From: Providencia vermicola
Lineage (GTDB): Bacteria; Pseudomonadota; Gammaproteobacteria; Enterobacterales; Enterobacteriaceae
Assembly: GCF_020381325.1 (NCBI RefSeq)
Contig: NZ_JAGSPI010000005.1
Coordinates: 124,001 to 188,000, forward strand
Length of the DNA stretch: 64,000 nucleotides
Direction of reading: 5' to 3'
Shown here: positions 35,327 to 44,193 of the stretch, piece after piece
How the letters are laid out: each line of letters starts with the position of its first letter
Position numbering within the stretch: the first letter of the stretch is position 1
The notes under the pieces: model-generated
The model's input: the letters and a program-made list of their open reading frames with translations, nothing else
Told to the model about the DNA's origin: nothing
The model's database searches: none
Translations under genes and position numbers: made by a program

Positions 35327-36427
35327 TCAGTTACCTGATGCAAAACGAGTTAATCGATATGGGCCAAGTGCAGTGTGTTCTATTTCATGCAAAATTTCAT
35401 CTTGAGCCAATTGGCATATCAACGGCGCTAGTGTAATCGCAGCGTGCATACTGATAATATATAAACCTTCGAAATCAGCAACTTTTCCGACAATTGGCAT
35501 CTCATCTTTTGGCATGGGTCTCATTCCGATGAAAGTTTTTTCAAGATTTAACGTATCACTACCTATAAATGAATTTTTGATAACGGTTAGGGCGTTTTGT
35601 GCGATACAGTCTACGCTATGTTCTGGGCGATCACTCAGGTAATCCTCAGCACACAGTATTTTACCTGTAGATGCAGGACGCAGCTCCATTTCAGGAGTTG
35701 AAATAATATGCTGCACTAACGGTTTTTCATCTGGTGCATTAATGTGCACAATAATTGACGGCGAAGCACTCACTGGTAACTTAACCCCAATTGAGCCAAT
35801 GAGCGCAGTGGCATCAATGCCCGCAGTTATCACCGTTTGGTTGGCTAAAAATGTGCCATGATTTGTGTTCACACCTAAAATACGCCGACCTTCCTGAACA
35901 AGTGAGAATACCTCATGTTCGGGTAAATAGGTTATACCTTGATCAATGGCTAACTTTAGCAAGGTTTGAGTCGCATAAACAGGATCAACGCTCCCTTCAT
36001 CAGGGCAAAAAGCAGCAAGCGTCGGGAGTGTACATAAATTCGGCTCCATCTTTTGTAATTCATTTTTATTTAGCGCTTTGATGTTAAAATGATTTTTCTG
36101 ATGCTCATCAATAAAAGATGCTGTCGCTGTTTCGTTATCTTGCCAACTAATTGCACCTGACCACTGGATGTTTAGCTGGCCCTGTGTGTGCTCGTCAAGA
36201 GAGCGCCATTGCGCAAGTGCTTGCTTGCGAAGTTGACTGTAAGCGTCAGGGCGGCCATAAGACACATTAAGCCAAGCAAAGGCGTGTTGGGTAACACCTT
36301 GGCTTGCGTGTTTTTTGTCTAATAAAATAATGCGTTGATTTGTCTGTGTTGATAAATACCATGCTAAGGTGGTGCCGACAAAGCCAGCACCCACGATAAT
36401 AATTGTATTTTTAGTTGTCGAATCCAT
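35327..36427 (-). CDS. FAD-dependent amino acid/amine oxidase (DAO family)
   Basis: A 366-residue flavoprotein with the Rossmann FAD motif GAGFVGTTLAWYLS near residues 13-26 and the DAO fold; the C-terminal GMRPMPKDEMPIVGK and GLYIISMHAAITLAPLI segments are typical of D-amino-acid-oxidase and glycine-oxidase relatives. It should oxidise an amine or amino acid, in the cytoplasm or at the membrane face. First gene of the operon with two acetyltransferases and a kinase-like protein; divergent from a PhzF-family gene. Confidence 0.87.
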   Translation of the reverse strand: MDSTTKNTIIIVGAGFVGTTLAWYLSTQTNQRIILLDKKHASQGVTQHAFAWLNVSYGRPDAYSQLRKQALAQWRSLDEHTQGQLNIQWSGAISWQDNETATASFIDEHQKNHFNIKALNKNELQKMEPNLCTLPTLAAFCPDEGSVDPVYATQTLLKLAIDQGITYLPEHEVFSLVQEGRRILGVNTNHGTFLANQTVITAGIDATALIGSIGVKLPVSASPSIIVHINAPDEKPLVQHIISTPEMELRPASTGKILCAEDYLSDRPEHSVDCIAQNALTVIKNSFIGSDTLNLEKTFIGMRPMPKDEMPIVGKVADFEGLYIISMHAAITLAPLICQLAQDEILHEIEHTALGPYRLTRFASGN

Positions 36428-36560
36428 GGGTTACCTGTGTCAAAGTATCAATTACAATAGCTATCTTAATGTGTTATTGCATTTATATACACAAAACATT
36501 GTTAGCTAGCGCATTATTATTCCCATAGTTAATATGGTAGTAACGACGTCAGAGGAAGAA

Positions 36561-37388
36561 ATGAAGTATATTTTTGAGCAAGTGAATGTTTTTTCAGCCA
36601 GTAAACTGGATGGTAACCCATTAGCTGTTGTTGTTGGTGCAGATAACCTAACAGATGCACAAATGAATAAATTCGCAAAATGGACCAATTTAAGCGAAAC
36701 CGTTTTTCTATTGCAGCCAACAACGCCTGAAGCAGATTATCGTGTGAGAATTTTTACGGTAGAAGGTGAGTTACCGTTTGCAGGGCACCCGACTTTAGGG
36801 AGTTGTTTCGTGTGGCAGCAAACCTATGGGCAGCAGCAGAAAGCATCGATAGTTCAAGAATGCAAAGCAGGGCTAATCGCAATTAAAATGGTGGATGGCC
36901 GGTTGGCATTTAAGGCACCACCACTCATCCGTAGTGGCGAAATTGCTCAAGATGTAAAAATAAAGGTATTTAAAGGGTTGGGGATCACCGAAGATGATGT
37001 TATTGACAGTAATTGGGTAGATAACGGCCCAGGTTGGATGGGAATTCAGCTTAAGTCAGTGGACACACTCTTAAATATTAAGCCTGATTATTTTCAATTG
37101 AAGGGCTATGATATCGGCTTGTGTGCAATTTACCCTGAAGGTAAAGATAAACAGCTCGAAGTCAGAGTTTTTTGTGGTACAAGTTCAGTAGAAGACCCCG
37201 TGACAGGAAGCTTTAACGCGGGTGCAGCACAATGGTTAATCCCTCAAGGAAAACTCCCAAAACAGTATACTGTTGGTCAAGGGCAGTGTGTTTATGGCGA
37301 AGGGCGAGTGTATGTGAGTGCGGATGATGACGGAATTTGGATTGCTGGTGATGTGATTAACTGTATCAGTGGGACGATTGAGCTCTAA
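36561..37388 (+). CDS. PhzF-family epimerase/isomerase
   Basis: A 275-residue PhzF-fold protein: FSASKLDGNPLAVV at the start, Glu in LSETVFL (the catalytic acid of the family), and PFAGHPTLGSC, DPVTGSFNAGA. PhzF relatives isomerise or hydrolyse diverse small molecules; this one's substrate is unknown. ATG at 36561 is chosen because AGAGGAAG precedes it; a start at 36534 lacks such a site. It faces the amine-oxidase operon. Confidence 0.88.
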   Translation: MKYIFEQVNVFSASKLDGNPLAVVVGADNLTDAQMNKFAKWTNLSETVFLLQPTTPEADYRVRIFTVEGELPFAGHPTLGSCFVWQQTYGQQQKASIVQECKAGLIAIKMVDGRLAFKAPPLIRSGEIAQDVKIKVFKGLGITEDDVIDSNWVDNGPGWMGIQLKSVDTLLNIKPDYFQLKGYDIGLCAIYPEGKDKQLEVRVFCGTSSVEDPVTGSFNAGAAQWLIPQGKLPKQYTVGQGQCVYGEGRVYVSADDDGIWIAGDVINCISGTIEL

Positions 37389-37398
37389 TTATTTGGTT

Positions 37399-37433
37399 AT
37401 CATAAGGTTGCTAATGAGTGGCAACCTTATGAT
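37399..37433. terminator. 13-bp stem-loop between convergent genes
   Basis: ATCATAAGGTTGC and GCAACCTTATGAT pair perfectly around a 9-base loop, starting 11 bp after the PhzF-family stop. No strong T-run on either strand; likely a two-way transcript end. Confidence 0.65.
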
Positions 37434-37443
37434 ATTCATTAGA

Positions 37444-38604
37444 CTAAACGCGGATAAAACGAGTAGCAAATGCAATAAATACTAATAAGACAGAAATCAT
37501 TAAAAGGGCAGTCGCTAGTGTTAATTGGAATGCGACAAAGCCAATTACTGCAGGCCCCGCTAAAATCCCTAAGTAACCCAATGTCGAAATCGCAGGTACA
37601 GCCAAGGCTTCTGGCATCGTGTTTTGTTTACCCGCTGCAGAAAACATCACAGGAACGATATTCGATGAGCCTGCCCCCACTAAAGCAAAACCAATAATTG
37701 CAAGGATTAAATAAGGGGAGATAACTGCGATTACGAAACCAAGGCAAGCTAGGAGCGCACCTAGAAAGACTACGCGAGCTGAACCGACCCGCATCACTAT
37801 TTTGTCACCCAGTAACCGGCCAATCGTCATTGTTGTAGCAAAAGCAGCAAAACCCAAACCACCTAAGGTCTCTTTAAGGCCATGGTGCTCGATTAAAAAT
37901 ACGGCACCCCAATCTAGCACAGCCCCTTCGGCAAGGAACACAGCAAAACAAACGATACCAATCACCAATACAATCCCTTTAGGGATAGCAATAAGCGGGC
38001 CTGTTGGGGCATTTGCATACGTAATTAAGCCGTTATAACAGATGGCTAATAAAACTAACGCAATAACAGAAACAAAAATAGACGCTAAAGTTGCGGATAC
38101 CCCTAAGAGCAGAACTAAGCTCATTGTACCTGCCCCCGCAATCCCCCCGACACTGTAGAATCCATGAAAGCCCGACATAATAGGCTTATCTGAGGACTTT
38201 TCCACAATGACAGCTTGCACATTCATCGCACAATCGGTCAGGCCAATAAAAATACCGAATAATAATAAGCCAGCTACCAGAAAACTGATGCTAGAAAGTG
38301 ACGATAAAACGGGAAAAAGCAAACAAAAACCAATAGTTGCGATAACCATCAGGCGGCGACAACCATATTTGGCGGCTAATGCTCCTGTCACTGGCATGGC
38401 AACAAGCGCACCACCACCAAAGCAAAGTAGTAACATGCCAAGTGTTGCATCATTCGCTCCTGTATTGACTTTGACGTAAGGGACGATGGCCGCCCATGCT
38501 GCGGTAACAAAACCAGCGATAAAAAAGATAATGCGCGTGGAAATTTGCTCCCGTTTCGCAGGTGCTAAGTGAACAATGGTATTAACGTGTTGAGTAGATT
38601 GCAT
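37444..38604 (-). CDS. MFS transporter, YbjJ-like
   Basis: A 386-residue inner-membrane protein with twelve predicted helices; resembles the YbjJ/FucP-like group. GALAAKYGCRRLMV between helices 2 and 3 fits the MFS loop motif. It lies 28 bp downstream of the phosphatase gene and should share its transcript, facing a DeoR regulator. A sugar-phosphate-related or polyol substrate is possible by context only. Confidence 0.87.
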   Translation of the reverse strand: MQSTQHVNTIVHLAPAKREQISTRIIFFIAGFVTAAWAAIVPYVKVNTGANDATLGMLLLCFGGGALVAMPVTGALAAKYGCRRLMVIATIGFCLLFPVLSSLSSISFLVAGLLLFGIFIGLTDCAMNVQAVIVEKSSDKPIMSGFHGFYSVGGIAGAGTMSLVLLLGVSATLASIFVSVIALVLLAICYNGLITYANAPTGPLIAIPKGIVLVIGIVCFAVFLAEGAVLDWGAVFLIEHHGLKETLGGLGFAAFATTMTIGRLLGDKIVMRVGSARVVFLGALLACLGFVIAVISPYLILAIIGFALVGAGSSNIVPVMFSAAGKQNTMPEALAVPAISTLGYLGILAGPAVIGFVAFQLTLATALLMISVLLVFIAFATRFIRV

Positions 38605-38632
38605 TTTTTATAATACTTTTTTAAATGATAAA

Positions 38633-39433
38633 TTAACTACCTGAATTTAGGATAGTCAGAACGCGCTCATGAAGGGTTGGACAACCTGTTGCGATGACAG
38701 CCCCGCCAGATTCTGCACGTTTTCCTTCAAGTGTGGTGACGACTCCACCTGCACGCTCTATAATAGGGATTAAAGGAACAATATCATAAGGTTCCAGTGC
38801 GAATTCAACACAAATATCAATTCTTCCTGCCGCAAGCATGGCCATCCCATAACACTCTCCACCATAGCGGGTCATTAAAACACGTTCATCGAGCGCCTTA
38901 AAGTGAATATCAGGTCGAGATAATATTGGTTCTGGGGACGTCGTATGTAATATAGCCTGTTCTAATTTAACGTTTTTTCGAGTAGCTAAACGAGAATGTC
39001 CATGCGGACTACTCGTCCAACTGCCATGCTTATCTGCCCAAAAGCGTTCCCCAATATAAGGCTGGCTCATCATGCCCATCACGGCTTTTCCGTGTTCAGT
39101 CAGGCCAATTAAGTTAGCCCAAAGTGGAATGCCACATAGAAAAGGGCGAGTACCGTCTATTGGGTCGAGTACCCATTGAATGTCACCATCCCCTGAAATA
39201 CCATACTCCTCACCCATGATAGAGTGATTTGGATAGGTTTTAGTGATATGTTCGCGCATCGCTTTTTCTGCAAGTTTGTCTGCTTGCGTGACAGGATCAA
39301 AACGATAATTAGCCTTTGTCTTGTTTTCAACCACACTGAGCTCACTAGTGCGGTAATAATCGAGGGAGATTTTCCCCGCAATATTGGCGAGTTCATGTAA
39401 AAAGAAGCTGTCAGGTAGCGGTAAGTTGTTCAT
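38633..39433 (-). CDS. Inositol-monophosphatase-family phosphatase (HisN-like)
   Basis: A 266-residue phosphatase with the metal sites of the family: GEEYG (about 75), WVLDPIDGTRPF (about 87-98), and EPYDIVPLIPIIERAGG near 218-234, where the common WD pair is replaced by YD. It is closest to the histidinol-phosphatase/HisN-like branch; a histidine role is not shown by context. With the MFS gene it forms an operon divergent from a DeoR gene. Confidence 0.85.
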   Translation of the reverse strand: MNNLPLPDSFFLHELANIAGKISLDYYRTSELSVVENKTKANYRFDPVTQADKLAEKAMREHITKTYPNHSIMGEEYGISGDGDIQWVLDPIDGTRPFLCGIPLWANLIGLTEHGKAVMGMMSQPYIGERFWADKHGSWTSSPHGHSRLATRKNVKLEQAILHTTSPEPILSRPDIHFKALDERVLMTRYGGECYGMAMLAAGRIDICVEFALEPYDIVPLIPIIERAGGVVTTLEGKRAESGGAVIATGCPTLHERVLTILNSGS

Positions 39434-39478
39434 ATCTTCTTCCTTATTACGTTGTAAAGAGGGATTGACATAATATTG

Positions 39479-39532
39479 TGCTCGATTATGATCACTTTAA
39501 AATAATTAAGAGGTACTATATGCTCGATTATG
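39479..39532 (+). repeat. 12-bp direct repeat, period 42 bp, at the DeoR gene start
   Basis: TGCTCGATTATG occurs at 39479-39490 and again at 39521-39532, in the same frame. Each copy follows a possible start codon (GTG at 39478, ATG at 39520), giving MLDYD or MLDYA. It may be an operator repeat or a small duplication. Confidence 0.6.
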
Positions 39533-40293
39533 CCGCTTTTCCAGAGCAAAGACAAAATAAAATTCGCCAATTGTTACGTGAGCAAGGGCGAGTAATTTGT
39601 ACCATCCTTGCCCGTGATATGCAGGTTTCTGAACATACAATTCGTAGGGATTTAAATGAATTAGCCCAAGAAGGTGTTTGTCGTCGAGTGCATGGCGGTG
39701 CGGTGAGTATGCTCGATGAATTAGGCTCGTTCGAGCAAAGAGTCGAGCAAAATCAAGCAGAAAAAATTAAAATTGCACAGGCCTGTAGTTTGCTAATTAA
39801 ACAAGGAGCGTGTGTATTTATTGATACAGGCTCAACGAATCTAGAAATTGCACGCAATTTACCCGCGCATATTGCGTTTACCGTGGTGACAAACTCTCCC
39901 GCCATTGCAATTGAATCAATGAAAAGGCCGCTTTGCGAAGTGATTTTAATTGGAGGGAAATTAAATCGTGAAATTGGTGCCAGTATTGATACATCGGCGG
40001 TTAACCAAATTGCGCATATTCATTTTGACCAATGTTTTATTGGTGGCTGCGCTTTAGATCCACAAATGGGTGTGACTATCTTTGACTATGAGGAAGCTGA
40101 GTTTAAAAAAATACTCATTGAGCGTAGTAACCAAGTCATTATGGGGGTTACTGCAGATAAGTTACCAGGTGTTGCCCGCTACACAATTGCAAACTGCGAT
40201 CAAATATCTATTTTGGTGATGGATAAGAACTTGAACTCAAATATCGTTGAATTATTTGCAGAGACTTCACTAAAAATAGTGATGGCAGATTAA
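39520..40293 (+). CDS. DeoR/GlpR-family transcriptional regulator
   Basis: A 257-residue regulator: DeoR helix-turn-helix at about 6-60 (LLREQGRVICTILARDMQVSEHTIRRDLNELAQEGVCRRVHGGA) and a DeoRC sugar-phosphate sensor domain from about 75 (FIDTGSTNLEIARNL, CFIGGCALD). GTG at 39478 would add 14 residues, but ATG at 39520 has AGAGG in place. Divergent from the phosphatase-MFS operon, its probable target. Confidence 0.9.
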   Translation: MLDYAAFPEQRQNKIRQLLREQGRVICTILARDMQVSEHTIRRDLNELAQEGVCRRVHGGAVSMLDELGSFEQRVEQNQAEKIKIAQACSLLIKQGACVFIDTGSTNLEIARNLPAHIAFTVVTNSPAIAIESMKRPLCEVILIGGKLNREIGASIDTSAVNQIAHIHFDQCFIGGCALDPQMGVTIFDYEEAEFKKILIERSNQVIMGVTADKLPGVARYTIANCDQISILVMDKNLNSNIVELFAETSLKIVMAD

Positions 40294-40371
40294 CAAGTGG
40301 AGCATTTTAAGAACCGACTTAATAACCTTGTTTAATATAATGGCGAATAAAAACAGCCCATGGTTTCCCCT

Positions 40372-41295
40372 ATGACAATTAAACTGACCGCGCTTTTAAT
40401 TTCGTTGTGTTCATTTAGTGTACTAGCTGCACCTAGCTCATATCAAAAACAAACCTTACTTAATGATGGTAAAGAAATTCATTATTACGTTATTCAAAAA
40501 GGTGATAAAAAATCGCAAGATTTGCTGGTTTTATTGCAGGGTTCAGATTGCAAAAGCGTGGTAAATAACCCCAATATGGTTAAAAATTTTGGCGCAGTTT
40601 TTCCTAAAAACGATATTTTATTAGTTGAGAAAACAGGGCTGAATAGTTTAGTTGGTGCGGATGGTGAAGAAGCGTCAGAAGAAGATTGCCCTGTAGAATA
40701 TATGTCTCAAGATTCTCCGATTGAGCGAGCGGATAATTATGTGGCGGTACTAAAACAACTCAAAAAAGATTATCAACATATTGTCTTATTAGGTGGCAGC
40801 GAAGGGGCATTAGTGACGCATTTAATTGCAGCTAAAGGCGACTTTATTTCGGCATCCATTGCGCTAAATGTGGGCGGGCAATATTTTATTGATGATGTGC
40901 TTTATAGCATTAAAAATAATACGCCAAAGGAAGATGTCGCTAATTCATTAGAGGGCTTTAATCAATTTGCGCAGGCGGCAAAGCATAAACAATTAAATGA
41001 TGACCAATTTGTCAGTGGTCATGGTCCTCGTTGGTGGTATGAAATGCTGACAATTGATAACTTGAAATTAGTGCAGGCCATTAAAACGCCGCATTTGGTT
41101 ATTCAAACTATGGCAGACACGAATGTCGATGCTTACAGCACAGAAAGAATGATGAGCCACACGAATAACCCATCAGTTAATTTTAAAAAATATGAAAAAC
41201 TCGATCACTTCTTTAAGGATAATAAAGGGCAATCGCACACTGAGATGATTGTGAAAGATATTCAAAATTGGTACAGCAATGCTGGGTCAAAATAG
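40372..41295 (+). CDS. Secreted alpha/beta-hydrolase
   Basis: A 307-residue protein with a clear signal peptide (MTIKLTALLISLCSFSVLAA, cleavage after about residue 20), so it acts in the periplasm. The alpha/beta-hydrolase nucleophile elbow is GGSEGA; the acid may be in MADTNVD and the histidine in LDHFF. Substrate unknown; annotations of relatives range from esterase to peptidase. ATG at 40360 is an in-frame alternative; neither start has a strong ribosome binding site. Confidence 0.8.
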   Translation: MTIKLTALLISLCSFSVLAAPSSYQKQTLLNDGKEIHYYVIQKGDKKSQDLLVLLQGSDCKSVVNNPNMVKNFGAVFPKNDILLVEKTGLNSLVGADGEEASEEDCPVEYMSQDSPIERADNYVAVLKQLKKDYQHIVLLGGSEGALVTHLIAAKGDFISASIALNVGGQYFIDDVLYSIKNNTPKEDVANSLEGFNQFAQAAKHKQLNDDQFVSGHGPRWWYEMLTIDNLKLVQAIKTPHLVIQTMADTNVDAYSTERMMSHTNNPSVNFKKYEKLDHFFKDNKGQSHTEMIVKDIQNWYSNAGSK

Positions 41296-41320
41296 ATAAT
41301 TGAACATAAGGTTTGTGCCT

Positions 41321-41917
41321 GTGGATATATTGGGTTTTATGGTGACGTTGCTTCCAATCATTGTTTCCCCAGGGGCAAGCTTTGCAATTGCGCTGAATAG
41401 TACATTAACTCAAGGAATGAAAGGGCTACTTATTCCAATCATTGGGACAGGGCTAGGGATATTGACTCATGGCTTATTAGTTGGTATTGGTTTGTCAAAA
41501 ATTCTAGCCTCTTATCCATGGGCAATGCGCTCAATCGGTATTTTAGGAACATTGTATTTAGTTTATTTGTCTATCACATTAATTAACACAGGTTTAAAAG
41601 TAGGTAAAAGTGCAGCAAATAATGCGATAAGAACGGTCACGGTTAAAGATGCGTATTTAGCCAATCTACTCAATCCCAAGGCAATTGTTTTATATTTAGT
41701 GGTAGTATCAAACTTTGTTGGTAAAGACCCTTCTCTAATCAGCTTTCTGGTTTTATCTAGTATTCATGTATTGATGATGGCGGCTTGGTTGACGGTATCA
41801 TGTGGGAGTCTTATTATCTTTTCCTCATCAATTCAAATTAATACACTGAGAAAATATATTAATATTGGTGGTGGTATATTGCTGTTACTGATTACACTCA
41901 CACCGTATTTATTTTAA
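41321..41917 (+). CDS. LysE/RhtB-family exporter
   Basis: A 198-residue membrane protein with about six helices: IVSPGASFAIALNSTLTQG and NLLNPKAIVLYLVVVSNFVG are LysE-family motifs, although the usual PGP is SPGA here. The frame opens at TTG 41300, but GTG at 41321 follows AAGG at good spacing and gives a typical N-terminus. It lies 25 bp after the hydrolase gene and may share its transcript. Confidence 0.82.
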   Translation: MDILGFMVTLLPIIVSPGASFAIALNSTLTQGMKGLLIPIIGTGLGILTHGLLVGIGLSKILASYPWAMRSIGILGTLYLVYLSITLINTGLKVGKSAANNAIRTVTVKDAYLANLLNPKAIVLYLVVVSNFVGKDPSLISFLVLSSIHVLMMAAWLTVSCGSLIIFSSSIQINTLRKYINIGGGILLLLITLTPYLF

Positions 41918-41918
41918 A

Positions 41919-41951
41919 TAGCGTGTACCTTTATGGCTCCGGTACACGCTA
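41919..41951. terminator. 11-bp stem-loop between convergent genes
   Basis: TAGCGTGTACC and GGTACACGCTA pair perfectly around an 11-base loop directly after the LysE-type stop. No long T-run; probably ends transcripts from both sides. Confidence 0.65.
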
Positions 41952-41956
41952 AATAT

Positions 41957-42739
41957 TTATTCTGCAATGAAACTAAAGTAGCTAAAAATAGGTTCAAAAC
42001 CCAGTTTTTTGTAGATTGAAAGCCCGTCTGATGACGCCTCTAATACGCACTGTTCAATACCTTGCTGGTTGCAAACTGCTAATGCGTGTTTGATAAGTAT
42101 TGTCGCAAATCCTTTTCCCTGAAATTGAATATCAGTGCCAATATCATCCAACCGTGCAGCTTTATCATTTATTGTTAAAGTTAAGGTAGATACAGGCTGT
42201 TCCTTAGAGAATAAGACAAAATGCATCATATTGGTTTGTTTGTCTAAGGCTCTTTGATGGTAACGAATATATTCATTAATGACGATGTCGTCCTCTTCCT
42301 CATCATCGGAATCTGTGGGAAATGCGGTAATCAACGGCTGTGCCCAGTCACTCAATCGTTCATTACATTGCTCAATCCGGTAGCCAGTTTCAATTGATGG
42401 TGTCTCCTTAAATAAAGACAGTGTGGACTTTGGTAAAATCATTGCTGTAGATTCGCCATCCGCAATGAAACCTCGCTTCTCAATTTCTTGCTCAAATTGG
42501 GTCAGCTCGTCTTGATGGACAACTAATACATAAGGTTTAGATTGCTGCTTAAATGTATTTTCTGCCTTTTCAAATTCGCTAAGATTAGTACCTTGATGCA
42601 GGTATATAAAATTGAAAATAGGTAAATTGAGTTCAGAAAAATAGCTAATAGTATTTTCACTAATCTTTAAAGTGTCGGAACAAATAGCAGACCAAAAATG
42701 TTCTTCTTGTTGGTAAAATAAGGTTTCGTTATTATTCAT
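41957..42739 (-). CDS. GNAT acetyltransferase with N-terminal extra domain (paralogue B)
   Basis: A 260-residue protein matching the gene at 34550-35323 in both parts: FNFIYLHQGTNL in the N-terminal domain, then RLDDIGTDIQFQGKGFATILIKHALAVC and IYKKLGFEPIF in the GNAT domain. An acidic run (SDDEEEDD) near residues 143-150 is specific to this copy. Single gene here, without the oxidase partner. Substrate unknown. Confidence 0.87.
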   Translation of the reverse strand: MNNNETLFYQQEEHFWSAICSDTLKISENTISYFSELNLPIFNFIYLHQGTNLSEFEKAENTFKQQSKPYVLVVHQDELTQFEQEIEKRGFIADGESTAMILPKSTLSLFKETPSIETGYRIEQCNERLSDWAQPLITAFPTDSDDEEEDDIVINEYIRYHQRALDKQTNMMHFVLFSKEQPVSTLTLTINDKAARLDDIGTDIQFQGKGFATILIKHALAVCNQQGIEQCVLEASSDGLSIYKKLGFEPIFSYFSFIAE

Positions 42740-42914
42740 TATTGATATCCAGTTTGTTTTTAATCATGTTCAGACATAATTGTATAGAAAGCCTTGCTCC
42801 AACAGTAGAGTAAAGGCAAGCCACAGCACGAAAACAACCATTTAGTTGCATTTTGGCAATGTTATAAGAAAATGTGTTTTCAATAGACCTTTTAATAAAA
42901 TTTAGGGAAAAATG

Positions 42915-43235
42915 ATGAATGATGCACCAGATACAATTACGTTTTTTGAGCGATTACTGCCATTGGTGGTATCGGGAAAAAAAGTGATCACAATCCGTGA
43001 TAAAAGTGAAAGCCATTACGTACCAAACACAACCGTTAAGGTATATGCGCTTGAAACAGGGAAATATTATACCGAAATTGAAATACTCTCTGTTGAGCCT
43101 ATTTTCTACGATGATATTTCTGAGTACCATGCAGAACAAGAAGCAATGACGTTAGATACACTGAAAACGCTTATTAAGGAAATTTATCCTAGTGAGCAAT
43201 CTTTATATGTGATTACTTATCGGTTATTAAACTAA
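42915..43235 (+). CDS. yqfB: N4-acetylcytidine amidohydrolase (ASCH domain)
   Basis: A 106-residue ASCH-domain protein similar to E. coli YqfB. Lys and Thr in SGKKVITIRD and Glu in EYHAEQEAMTL correspond to the catalytic lysine, threonine and glutamate described for YqfB, which deacetylates N4-acetylcytidine. ATG at 42912 is also possible but lies closer to AGGGA than is usual. Its stop overlaps that of the convergent LysR gene by 4 bp. Confidence 0.88.
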   Translation: MNDAPDTITFFERLLPLVVSGKKVITIRDKSESHYVPNTTVKVYALETGKYYTEIEILSVEPIFYDDISEYHAEQEAMTLDTLKTLIKEIYPSEQSLYVITYRLLN

Positions 43236-44098
43236 CCGTACGTTTTTTTAGCAATTTGAATAAAAGCCTTTGTCGCGGGTGACAGTTGACTTTCATCATT
43301 AACAGCAAAGGCGATATTGCGTTTAACTGGCGGGTCTAGTGGCTTTACAACAATATTTTGAATGTAATCTGGAATTGCAAGCTGTGCAACAATTGAAACA
43401 GCATCACCGCGAGCAACTAAAGCAAATGTACTAAGTAATTGCCGCGTTTTAAATTGGATTCTTGGTGTCAGCTTTTGTGCATGAAATAAATCTAACACGA
43501 GTTTTCCAGACCCTGCCTGCGTCAAATTAAAAGGGTATTTGCATAATTCTTTCAATGAAATGCTTGGTAGATTTGTCAATGGATGATTTTGAGGGAGAAT
43601 AGCTACCATTTGGTCGTCTTTTACTTTAAAAGTATCAAACCGTTCATCAGGTAACACAACCACACCGATATCAATACGTTTTTCTTGTAACCACTGAGTG
43701 ACAGTTTCGTCATCACCTTCATCGACCACAATATTAATTAGTGGGTATTTTTGGCGAAATTGGGCTAAAAGTGGTGGCAATAAATTTAATGATGATCCAG
43801 GGCCAAAAGAACCAATCCGCAAAACACCTGCTTGTAAGCCATTGGATGCAAGAGCTTCTTGTTTTATAGCTTCTTGGATATTTAGCATATGGTGAGAATG
43901 CAGCAACAGTGTTTTACCTATTTCAGTTAATGTTGTTTGATTTTGCTCACGAGTGAATAGCATAACATTGAGATCTTTTTCTAAGGATTTTATCGCGTGA
44001 GAAACAGCGGACTGGGAAATATTCAGTTTCATTGCTGCTAAAGTAAAACTTCTTAATTCAGCTACGATGGTAAAGATTTCGAGTTGCGTTAATGTCAT
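43232..44098 (-). CDS. LysR-family transcriptional regulator
   Basis: A 288-residue LysR protein: MTLTQLEIFTIVAELRSFTLAAMKLNISQSAVSHAIKSLE gives the helix-turn-helix and the effector domain follows from about 90. Divergent from an EamA exporter gene 96 bp away, its likely target. Confidence 0.9.
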   Translation of the reverse strand: MTLTQLEIFTIVAELRSFTLAAMKLNISQSAVSHAIKSLEKDLNVMLFTREQNQTTLTEIGKTLLLHSHHMLNIQEAIKQEALASNGLQAGVLRIGSFGPGSSLNLLPPLLAQFRQKYPLINIVVDEGDDETVTQWLQEKRIDIGVVVLPDERFDTFKVKDDQMVAILPQNHPLTNLPSISLKELCKYPFNLTQAGSGKLVLDLFHAQKLTPRIQFKTRQLLSTFALVARGDAVSIVAQLAIPDYIQNIVVKPLDPPVKRNIAFAVNDESQLSPATKAFIQIAKKTYG

Positions 44099-44193
44099 GA
44101 GTAAACGCTCATTAGTTTATGAGATTAGATTAGGGTTAGCTTATCAGCGGGAAAGAAATTAACAAGATTTATCTTTATTGCTGAGAGAACAAA

